From UBA3478 sp049596955 (GTDB lineage Bacteria > Bacteroidota > Bacteroidia > Flavobacteriales > Flavobacteriaceae): 64,000 nucleotides of DNA. The notes under the pieces are model-generated. The model did not search any database. It was given only the letters and a program-made list of their open reading frames with translations, and had not been told where the DNA came from. The stretch is from assembly GCA_049596955.1 (NCBI GenBank), contig JBMYMD010000002.1, positions 85,986-149,985 of the forward strand. Direction: 5' to 3'. Below, in pieces: positions 25,612-33,314 of this stretch. Positions within the stretch are counted from its first letter, which is position 1, and each line of letters begins with the position of its first letter. A program made the position numbers and the translations under genes.

Positions 25612-26550
25612 TTAAAAGGTATATACTACCTCCAGGTCGTAATCTTTTAACTCAGCCCTAGCCTTTTCAAGGTTTTCAGTGAATCCCAAGAAGTAGCCTC
25701 CACCTCCAGAACCGCACAACTTTAAATAGTAACTATCTCCTTCAAGTCCCTTTTTCCAAAGCTCGTGAAATTGACCTGGAATCATGGGCTTAAAATGATC
25801 AAAAACTACTTGTGACAATTTCTTTAAATCACCAAAAAGTCCTTTGAAGTCTGCCTTGAGGAAGTGTTCAATACACGCATCCGTATAGGTGACAAATTCT
25901 TCTTGTATGACGCGCTCGTATTTTTCATTTTTCATGTTCTCTAAGAACAAATTTACCATAGGTGCAGTCTCACCGACCATACCGCTGTCAAGCAAAAAAA
26001 CTGCGCCTTTACCCACCTCATTTTGAGATGGAATTCTAGTAGATTCAATGTGCTGTTTGGAATGTATTAAAATCGGCAAACTCAGATAACTATTGAGCGG
26101 ATCTAAACCCGAAGAACTCCCGTGAAAATGAGACTCCATTTTACCAAATAAAGCCTTGAGATGTAAAAGCTTTTCTCGAGTAAGATTTTCTAAAATTGTT
26201 ATTTTCTCTAGGGCGTATTTGTCGTAAAAAGCAGCTACGATAGCTCCGCTACTTCCAACGCCGTATCCCCTTGGAATAGAACTGTCGAAATACATTCCTT
26301 GGTTGAGATCCTTGAACATGAGCTCAAAATCAAAGGCAACAGTAATTTCACCTTTTTCAACGCAGGTTTTTAAATAACTCGCGAATTTCTTTAGATGTGA
26401 ATTTGACTCTAAAGCAACCTCAGACTGCACATCTTCATTTTTAAGGGCTCCTTTGAATGCGTTAAAAGGAATGGCCAGGCCCTTAGAATCTTTGATGATT
26501 CCGTATTCGCCGAAAAGTAAAATTTTAGCGTAAAATAATGGGCCTTTCAT
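25612..26550 (-). CDS. mvk: mevalonate kinase-like GHMP kinase
   Basis: 312-residue GHMP kinase: N-terminal FYAKILLFGEYGII, ATP-binding PRGYGVGSSGA at 93-103, HGSSSGLDPLNSYL (probable catalytic Asp) and the C-terminal motif CGSGGGGYFLGF. In Bacteroidota this protein sits with diphosphomevalonate decarboxylase and acts as mevalonate kinase, phosphorylating mevalonate (phosphomevalonate kinase is a related alternative). It lies 25 nt after mvaD and 39 nt before the UbiA gene. Slightly divergent from standard mevalonate kinases, so the exact step is not certain. Confidence 0.8.
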   Translation of the reverse strand: MKGPLFYAKILLFGEYGIIKDSKGLAIPFNAFKGALKNEDVQSEVALESNSHLKKFASYLKTCVEKGEITVAFDFELMFKDLNQGMYFDSSIPRGYGVGSSGAIVAAFYDKYALEKITILENLTREKLLHLKALFGKMESHFHGSSSGLDPLNSYLSLPILIHSKQHIESTRIPSQNEVGKGAVFLLDSGMVGETAPMVNLFLENMKNEKYERVIQEEFVTYTDACIEHFLKADFKGLFGDLKKLSQVVFDHFKPMIPGQFHELWKKGLEGDSYYLKLCGSGGGGYFLGFTENLEKARAELKDYDLEVVYTF

Positions 26551-26575
26551 TTTGTTTATAGTTTAAAGAGTAAAG

Positions 26576-27649
26576 TTAAACAATTTTTTGAGATCCTTTA
26601 CCCACAGCATCTGAGAGGAAGGCGCCTTGTTCACAAAACAAACTCAATTCCTGTTCAATAAAAGGCAAAATTTGTCTCGCATAGGACTCTGGATATAACA
26701 AGTGAACATTTGCTCCAGCATCTAAAGTAAAACACAATGGAATTTTTGTCTCCTGTCTGAAACGCATTACACCGTGAAGAATAGCTAAAGTATTTGGCTG
26801 CATCAAAATGTAATACGGATGGCTACTCATCATCATCGCGTGCAGACTAAGTGCCTCAGATTCTACAATACGGATAAAGTGTTCTAAATCTCCATTTTGT
26901 AAGACTGATTTCAGTTCTGTCAAATGTATTTGCGCTTGCTCAAATCGAGATTGAGCAAAAATGTGACCCTTCATTAAATCGTGCCCAGCCGTACTACTTA
27001 CTGATTTTTGTCCCTTATGAACCAGAAGAATGGTGTCTTTGTATGATCTAAAAACCTCTTGCAATTCCGCCTCGAAAACTGTCCCGTATAAATCTGAGCT
27101 ATTTTCTAAATCAGGGTGTACACCCCAACTCATCATTGGACCTTGAATACTTCGACAGGCACTTCCTGAACCTAAACGCGATAAAAATGAGGCTTTTTGA
27201 AAAAATAAGGCATCATTTTGAAGACCCCCGAGCTCTCGTTCTAAACTGCAAATACTCAATGCTAGTGCAGCCATAGCTGAGGCAGAAGAAGCAATTCCAC
27301 TGCTGTGCGGAAAAGAATTACTCGTCTCAATACTCAGGTGATATGCACTTAAGAAGGGACAATAGGGTAATATACGATCGAGAAAGTCTTGAATTTTTGG
27401 ATGAAAGCTTGGCTTAGCCTTTCCTTCAAACACTAAATCAAAAGAGGGTGCCTCTGCCAAACTAAATTGAACTTCTGTGCTAGTGCACGATTCACTTAGG
27501 GTAAAACTCAATGAGGCATTTGCGGGAATTTGAACTGGCTTTTTTCCCCAATATTTAACCAAAGCTATATTGCTTGGGCTCTTCCAGCCTACGCTAAAAT
27601 CACTATAATTTGATGAATTTAATTGCGCCTTAAAGACCTCTTCAGTCAT
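26576..27649 (-). CDS. mvaD: diphosphomevalonate decarboxylase
   Basis: 357 residues, GHMP superfamily. SNIALVKYWGKK at 26-37 is diagnostic for MvaD; ATP-binding SSGIASSASAMAAL at 117-130, then SRLGSGSACRSIQGP with the catalytic-site Arg and Ser, and FTLDAGANVHLLYP with the catalytic Asp. It converts mevalonate diphosphate to isopentenyl diphosphate with ATP-dependent decarboxylation. Upstream partner of mevalonate kinase. A TATCTTTA box 16-23 nt before its ATG might serve as promoter. Confidence 0.9.
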   Translation of the reverse strand: MTEEVFKAQLNSSNYSDFSVGWKSPSNIALVKYWGKKPVQIPANASLSFTLSESCTSTEVQFSLAEAPSFDLVFEGKAKPSFHPKIQDFLDRILPYCPFLSAYHLSIETSNSFPHSSGIASSASAMAALALSICSLERELGGLQNDALFFQKASFLSRLGSGSACRSIQGPMMSWGVHPDLENSSDLYGTVFEAELQEVFRSYKDTILLVHKGQKSVSSTAGHDLMKGHIFAQSRFEQAQIHLTELKSVLQNGDLEHFIRIVESEALSLHAMMMSSHPYYILMQPNTLAILHGVMRFRQETKIPLCFTLDAGANVHLLYPESYARQILPFIEQELSLFCEQGAFLSDAVGKGSQKIV

Positions 27650-27679
27650 ATTGAGAATTTTGTTTAAAGATAGTGCAGA

Positions 27680-28912
27680 TTACTGATTTAAGCCGGCATA
27701 GGCAGAATTAGCGATAGCAGAAGCGGCCAAATAAGCAGAGGTCCATGCATTTTGAAAGTTGTAGCCCCCTGTAATGCCGTCAATATTTAAAACTTCTCCT
27801 GTAAAATAAAGACCTTGTCGTATTTTACTCTCAAAGGTTTTAAGGTCTACATCTTTTAAACGAACCCCTCCTGCCGTAACAAATTCTTGTTTGTAGGTAC
27901 TTTTATTGACCACCCTATAGGTGTCATGGGTCAAAACTTCTTGTAATTTTTGCAGTTCTTTTCGAGAGCATTCTGCCCAATTTTTCTCTGACAAGTCTGC
28001 GCGATCGATAAGATAGCCCCACAGTCTTTTAGATAATCCCCACTGCGGTTTTAAAATACTTTCGGTCGCATTTTGATGTTTGAACCGTTCCAATTCTACC
28101 AAAACCTCTTGTTGCTTTTTTCTCACCCAATTGAGCTTCAATTCAAACTTATACTCCTTTTCATTAAAATGTCTAGCTCCCCAAGCGGATAATTTTAATA
28201 TGGCAGGACCACTAAGACCCCAATGTGTGATAAGCAGAGGTCCATCGGTTTCTATGCCCTCAGCCTTTGCCTCAACCTCAGCCGAAATACCCTGTAACTT
28301 CAATAATTTTGGCTCCTCTATATGAAAGGTGAATAAAGAGGGTACTGCAGCCACCAATTTGTGTCCTAAGGCGGTAATTACCTTATTCATATTTGGTGCA
28401 CTTCCCGTTGCGACAATCACTGCCTCCGCTTTGTATTCTCTGGATGTGGTTCCAACAACAAAATAAGCTTCTTGTTTCGAAATCGCTTTCACCCCTTGTG
28501 GATAAATCAGTTTCACCCTATTGTCATAAAGTTTTTGCATCAAGGCATCAATAACCGTTTGAGAGTCGTCGCTTACAGGAAAAATACGACCGTCTGATTC
28601 GGCTTTCCACCGCACTCCCAAAGATTCAAAATAGGATAAGGTTTCATCCACTGCATATCGAAAAAAAGAGCCCAATAACTCTTTAGAACCTCTGGGGTAA
28701 TTTTGACTGAGGAGTTGAGGTTCAAATTGATGATGAGTAATATTGCATCGCCCCCCTCCAGAAATTTTAACCTTTGAAAGAAACGAAGAAGTCTTTTCTA
28801 CAATCGCAATAGATAAATCAGGTCTTAAATCGCTCAGTTGAGCGGCTGCATAGCATCCAGAGGCACCTCCACCTACAATGATGACATCATAATGCACGGT
28901 CGGGATAGTCAC
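27680..28912 (-). CDS. BaiN/RdsA-type (YhiN, HI0933-like) flavoprotein
   Basis: 410 residues: FAD-binding VIIVGGGASGCYAAAQL near 10-26, KVKISGGGRCNITH around 47-60 (family signature), GRIFPVSDDSQTV and the C-terminal ITGGYNFQNAWTSAYLA that closes the FAD site. HI0933-like proteins are widespread; BaiN reduces bile-acid double bonds in Clostridium, but the general function in most bacteria is unknown. The start overlaps the end of the upstream glycerophosphodiesterase by 26 nt, so they are coupled. Confidence 0.8.
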   Translation of the reverse strand: MTIPTVHYDVIIVGGGASGCYAAAQLSDLRPDLSIAIVEKTSSFLSKVKISGGGRCNITHHQFEPQLLSQNYPRGSKELLGSFFRYAVDETLSYFESLGVRWKAESDGRIFPVSDDSQTVIDALMQKLYDNRVKLIYPQGVKAISKQEAYFVVGTTSREYKAEAVIVATGSAPNMNKVITALGHKLVAAVPSLFTFHIEEPKLLKLQGISAEVEAKAEGIETDGPLLITHWGLSGPAILKLSAWGARHFNEKEYKFELKLNWVRKKQQEVLVELERFKHQNATESILKPQWGLSKRLWGYLIDRADLSEKNWAECSRKELQKLQEVLTHDTYRVVNKSTYKQEFVTAGGVRLKDVDLKTFESKIRQGLYFTGEVLNIDGITGGYNFQNAWTSAYLAASAIANSAYAGLNQ

Positions 28913-29627
28913 AAAATATTCCGTCTACACCCATGTCTTTTACGGACGCGATATCCGCTTCTTCATTCACCGTATAGGTATAAACTTTGAATCCAGCATT
29001 GTGAATTTGTTCAACGATTTCAGCATTGATATTTTTATAGTAAGGATTGATAGCGATAGCATTTAGTTCTTGAGCCTTAGAAATCGCTTGTAGAGGATCA
29101 GCATCAGTCAATACAGCAACATCTACCTCTTGATTAAGAGCTCTAAAGGCATCGAGTTCCTCCCAATCAAAACTGGAAATGACATAATTACTCAGAGGGT
29201 AACCTTCTCGTCTTTCATATACACGAATGATTTGGTCGACCTTCGAAGCCGTTCTCTTACCCTTCAGTTCAATATTGATTTTAACTCTCCCGTCTACTGC
29301 TTTTAACACCTTTTGAAGTGTTGGAATTTTATGTCCTCCAACAAGATTTAAGGCCAAAACATCTGTCATATAATAGTCTTCAATTTCACCGGCTCCGTTG
29401 GTAAGTCTATCTACGCGTTTGTCGTGAAAAACCATTACTTCACCACTCTTTATGCGTAAAACATCGATTTCAATCATGGATACGCCAAGCTCAATGGCTT
29501 TTTCTATCGATGCAATAGTGTTTTCAGTTTCGTAACCCATAGCTCCTCGATGTCCAATAACCAAAAAATTTGAAGACGAATCACAAGCCATAAACAACAC
29601 TCCTAGAATTAAAATTAATTTTCTCAT
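28887..29627 (-). CDS. glycerophosphodiester phosphodiesterase lipoprotein
   Basis: 246 residues; signal peptide to C15 (VLFMAC). GDPD domain signatures: VIGHRGAMGYETENT (catalytic His), SMIEIDVLR (metal-binding Glu and Asp), VFHDKRVDRLT, and the C-terminal GVDGIFCDYPD. Hydrolyses glycerophosphodiesters to glycerol-3-phosphate and an alcohol, here outside the cytoplasm. About 240 residues is standard for bacterial GDPD. A promoter-like box lies 24 nt before the ATG. Confidence 0.85.
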   Translation of the reverse strand: MRKLILILGVLFMACDSSSNFLVIGHRGAMGYETENTIASIEKAIELGVSMIEIDVLRIKSGEVMVFHDKRVDRLTNGAGEIEDYYMTDVLALNLVGGHKIPTLQKVLKAVDGRVKINIELKGKRTASKVDQIIRVYERREGYPLSNYVISSFDWEELDAFRALNQEVDVAVLTDADPLQAISKAQELNAIAINPYYKNINAEIVEQIHNAGFKVYTYTVNEEADIASVKDMGVDGIFCDYPDRAL

Positions 29628-29650
29628 GCAATCATAAACTTTAATGTTTA

Positions 29651-29680
29651 CAAAAATAAAAATACATGCTAAAAATCAAC
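29651..29680 (-). promoter_or_regulatory. candidate promoter of the GDPD gene
   Basis: Minus strand GTTG, about 18 nt, then TATTTTTG (full TAnnTTTG match); leader about 18 nt. The -33-like box lies in the last codons of the GH13 gene upstream. Confidence 0.4.
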
Positions 29681-32600
29681 GTTTAAAAAGAAAGATTCTA
29701 GATTCTAGGGGTTTTAAATCCATTGAAACATGACCAATCTCCTCTGAAATATGCAGCTTTGAAGTGTCATTAGTCAACAAATCACTCAAATCGTAATCGT
29801 CTTGGTCGAGCTGAAGAAGGCTAACTATACTGGGGTCTAATTTGAGATCAATCTTGTAGTTTTTATCTTTCTCAAAATTACTGACCACTAAAACAACCTC
29901 TTTATCATCGTATCTGACAAAAGAGTAAATACGGTGGTCATATCCATCTGTGTGGGCTTTATTGTAATAGTGATTTTCAACATATGGGCCCAAAAAAGCA
30001 CCAGATTTGTGCACAGCTTTTAAAATCTTTTGGTAGTAGGCTCGTAGTTGTTTTTGTTCTTCAGTTAATTGTCCTCCATCGAAAGCGCCCTCATTCATCC
30101 AAGCCTGGTGATTGGGAACACCCACATAGTCAAATATAGAGGTGCGACTCGGCTTGCCAAAGCCAGGGTTTTCGCTGCCATCTTCTCCTACCTCTTGACC
30201 AAAGTACAGCATCACAGGAGCAGAATTTAAGGTCGCAGAAACGACCATTGCAGGTTTTCCAAGTGCCGCATCACCAGCAAATTCAGGACTTGCTATACGC
30301 TGCTCATCGTGATTTTCTAAAAAACGAAGCATATGCCCTTCTATGTCATTGAGTTCTAGTTGCACCGTATGAATATGATCTGTCCAGCCGTATCCTTTCA
30401 TGATGTGTTTGAGACTATCGTATAAATCAACCTTATCGTAGAGATAATCCATTTTACCTTTTTTCAAGTAGTCTCTATACAGCTTTGGATTGTACACCTC
30501 AGCGAGCAAGATGGCATCCTCATTTATGGCTTTAATCGAAGAATTCAAATAGCTCCAAAACTCTACCGGAACCATCTCGGCCATATCAAATCGAAACCCA
30601 TCTACCCCTAGTCCTAACCAGTATTCTGCGATTTGCCTCATTTTTATCCAGGTGTTAGGCACTTGCTTGTCTTTCCAAAAAGAAGCGTGTTTGGAGGTAG
30701 CCCTATTAGAATATTCATCTCCCAACTCGGGAAAATCTTTGGTTCCATTTGGTTGAACTCCAAAGTTTATTTTGACAGTTTCATACCAATCGTGCACATT
30801 TGGTTTAGCACTTCGCGCACCGTTACCTGTCCACTTTGCAGGATACTCTTTAAATTTTTTGTCGACGAGTTCAGGTTGTTTCCCTCCTAGTGGAACAAAT
30901 CCTTCTTCCCAATCTGGTGTTTGAAACGAAACTCCCGGCAGATAATAGAAATTATTATCCTTATGATATTCTAGGGTCGTGTCATCGTCTTCTCCTAAGT
31001 CGAGAATACCCTCGGGCTTGGTCAAACTTTTATAACCCCTAGCAACATGATTAGGAACCATGTCAATCATTACCTTCATTCCGTTGTTGTGTGTACGTTC
31101 AATAAGCGCCTTGAACTCCTCTAAACGATTATTAACATCAGAAGCCAAATCAGGATCAACGTTGTAATAATCTCGTATGGCATAGGGAGAACCCGCTCGT
31201 CCTTTGACAACGTCTGCATCATCCGCTGGAATTCCATAGGCTGAATAATCCGTGACCGAGGCGTGGTGTAAAACCCCGGTATACCAAATCGTTGTTACTC
31301 CTAAGTCTGCAATTTCTTTTAAGGCCTGATCAGTGAAATCACTAAATTTTCCAACGCTATTTTGCGCCTTTGTGCCCCATTGAACTGCATTTTTTCCCTT
31401 AGCTCCAAACAGTCTAGTAAATACTTGATATATGACCTCTTTCTTTTTCACTTTTTTTTTAAAATGTAATAACAAACTAGAATTTGCTTCAACCTTGATT
31501 TCAGTAGCATCTAGGAATACTTCTTTGGTTAAGGCATCCGAAATGTGATATTGATCAAAATTCAACTCCTTGTAATGCGATAAATCAAGACCTTGCTCAC
31601 GCTCATTTTTATTGACTAAAAGTACGACCTGCTCATTTGTAGTATATCGACTTAAGATATATAAACCCTCTTTGGGAGCAAAATGCTTGGTTTTACCTTG
31701 GTGTAGCACCTTAGTCTTCTTTCTAAACTGCAATAAATCTCTTGTGAATTGCTGTAAATCTAAAGCCGCTGGGCTTAAGTTTTTTCCAGTAAAGGCATTT
31801 TGAATATCGCCTTTCCAACCTCCTGGAAAATCAGTACGAATAAGGCCGTGATCACCTGGTTTAGCTGTGTTTTGCATACCGATTTCAGAGCCGTAATAAA
31901 ACTGTGGAATTCTAGGTAAAACGCTCAAAATACTCAAGGCTGTTTTTTGAAGCTTGTAGTCTTCTCCCAGTTGAGTAAACAGGCGATCCATATCGTGGTT
32001 ATCTCCAAATATCATAAGGTCTAAGGGGTCTCCATATCCAAAGTCGTTGGCGAGTGCCTCGTACAATTTGACCAAACCTTTATCCCAGGATTCATTTTCG
32101 GTGAGAGACTCAACTATGGCTTTTTGCAAAGGAAAATCCATAGAAACATCGAGCTTAGATCGGTAGCCATCTCTGTTGTTAGCAGCATCCTGCCAATATC
32201 CTACAAGCAGCGGATTGTAACTCCATTCCTCACCTACAATTGAAAAGTTTGGGTATTCATTCATAATTCGCCGGGTCCAATAACTCATGAAATTTTTGTC
32301 TGGATAGGGATAGGTGTCTTGTCGTATTCCACCTAGCTTCAAGGTTTCAATCCACCATATGCTATTTTGAGTGATGTACTCGGCCATAAATGGATTGTTC
32401 TGATTCAAATCAGGCATGCTGGGCACAAACCACCCCTCATTCATTTCAATTTTATCTACCTCTGAAGCATAAGCATCTTGATTGGTCGTTCTTCTGTGAT
32501 TCGAAATGCTAAGCGCCTCTCCATTTTCATAGGCCATTTGTTGATTGATCCAATCCTTGAAAGGAAGGTCTTTCATAAACCAATGTTCCAAACCAGCATG

Positions 32601-33314
32601 ATTAGCGACCTGATCCATAATGAGCTTCATGCCTCTTTTGCGCATTTCCTCTGCGAGTGCTTTATAGGAGTCTAATGTTCCAAAGCGAGGATCAACCTTA
32701 TAAAAATCAGTGATGGCATATCCGTGATAGGACTGCTCTTTCATGTCGTTCTCTAAAAGTGGAGACGACCAAATCGCCGTGAACCCCATCTTTTCAATAT
32801 AATCCAGATGGTCAAGTATCCCTTGAATATCTCCCCCATGTCTTTTGTAATCATCACTTCTATCAATATCCGATTCTCTCATGCCCAAGACCACATCGTT
32901 ATTTGGGTCGCCATTGGCGAATCGATCAGGAGTAATCAAGTAAATCGCATCTGAACTGTCAAAGCCTAAAAAATCTTGAGCCTCTTGTTTTCTTTCTAGA
33001 AATTCATATTCGAATTGCAGTTGCCCTGCCTCACCTTGAAGTGCAAAAAGATGTTTACCGCTGTTGACATTAGGGTCAATTCTGAGGTCAACAAATAAAT
33101 AATCCGGGTGGTCAGCCCCATGCGTCTCAAGGACTTCAATCCCCTTGGAATAAGCTCGAACCTGGTCGAATTGATTTAAATTGGTCCCCTTCAACATGAG
33201 TTGAAGCGAATGGTCTTTCATACCGACCCACCAATTTGGAGGTTCAATACGCGCTAACTGAGCAGTAGCCGAAACACTTAATAACAGATAAAAAATAGAT
33301 ACTAATAATCTCAT
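29676..33314 (-). CDS. tandem two-module GH13: SusA-like cyclomaltodextrinase + alpha-amylase
   Basis: 1212 residues made of two complete GH13 enzymes. Signal peptide to about A18; module 1 (about 20-621) has an N-terminal beta domain then a barrel with nucleophile D333 (GGIRQDTY), acid/base E362 (IVGEEWS) and D441 (GDNHDMDR), typical of SusA-type cyclomaltodextrinases/neopullulanases. Module 2 (about 622-1212) opens KKKEVIYQVFTRLFG, the usual beginning of flavobacterial alpha-amylases, with D910 (GFRFDMAE), E939 (LLAEVYN) and D1003 (LENHDEQR). The seam at codons 619-622 is nine A followed by GTG. Degradation of maltodextrins and cyclic dextrins in the periplasm is expected, feeding the maltose phosphorylase whose gene overlaps by 4 nt. 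Confidence 0.85.
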   Translation of the reverse strand: MRLLVSIFYLLLSVSATAQLARIEPPNWWVGMKDHSLQLMLKGTNLNQFDQVRAYSKGIEVLETHGADHPDYLFVDLRIDPNVNSGKHLFALQGEAGQLQFEYEFLERKQEAQDFLGFDSSDAIYLITPDRFANGDPNNDVVLGMRESDIDRSDDYKRHGGDIQGILDHLDYIEKMGFTAIWSSPLLENDMKEQSYHGYAITDFYKVDPRFGTLDSYKALAEEMRKRGMKLIMDQVANHAGLEHWFMKDLPFKDWINQQMAYENGEALSISNHRRTTNQDAYASEVDKIEMNEGWFVPSMPDLNQNNPFMAEYITQNSIWWIETLKLGGIRQDTYPYPDKNFMSYWTRRIMNEYPNFSIVGEEWSYNPLLVGYWQDAANNRDGYRSKLDVSMDFPLQKAIVESLTENESWDKGLVKLYEALANDFGYGDPLDLMIFGDNHDMDRLFTQLGEDYKLQKTALSILSVLPRIPQFYYGSEIGMQNTAKPGDHGLIRTDFPGGWKGDIQNAFTGKNLSPAALDLQQFTRDLLQFRKKTKVLHQGKTKHFAPKEGLYILSRYTTNEQVVLLVNKNEREQGLDLSHYKELNFDQYHISDALTKEVFLDATEIKVEANSSLLLHFKKKVKKKEVIYQVFTRLFGAKGKNAVQWGTKAQNSVGKFSDFTDQALKEIADLGVTTIWYTGVLHHASVTDYSAYGIPADDADVVKGRAGSPYAIRDYYNVDPDLASDVNNRLEEFKALIERTHNNGMKVMIDMVPNHVARGYKSLTKPEGILDLGEDDDTTLEYHKDNNFYYLPGVSFQTPDWEEGFVPLGGKQPELVDKKFKEYPAKWTGNGARSAKPNVHDWYETVKINFGVQPNGTKDFPELGDEYSNRATSKHASFWKDKQVPNTWIKMRQIAEYWLGLGVDGFRFDMAEMVPVEFWSYLNSSIKAINEDAILLAEVYNPKLYRDYLKKGKMDYLYDKVDLYDSLKHIMKGYGWTDHIHTVQLELNDIEGHMLRFLENHDEQRIASPEFAGDAALGKPAMVVSATLNSAPVMLYFGQEVGEDGSENPGFGKPSRTSIFDYVGVPNHQAWMNEGAFDGGQLTEEQKQLRAYYQKILKAVHKSGAFLGPYVENHYYNKAHTDGYDHRIYSFVRYDDKEVVLVVSNFEKDKNYKIDLKLDPSIVSLLQLDQDDYDLSDLLTNDTSKLHISEEIGHVSMDLKPLESRIFLFKR
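31452..31460. repeat. nine-base A homopolymer (T9 on plus strand) at the GH13 fusion seam
   Basis: On the coding strand codons 619-621 are AAA AAA AAA, followed by GTG AAA. With eight A the reading would be AAG TGA and stop, and GTGA would overlap stop and start of the second module. With ten A a stop TAG follows a few codons later. Confidence 0.9.
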
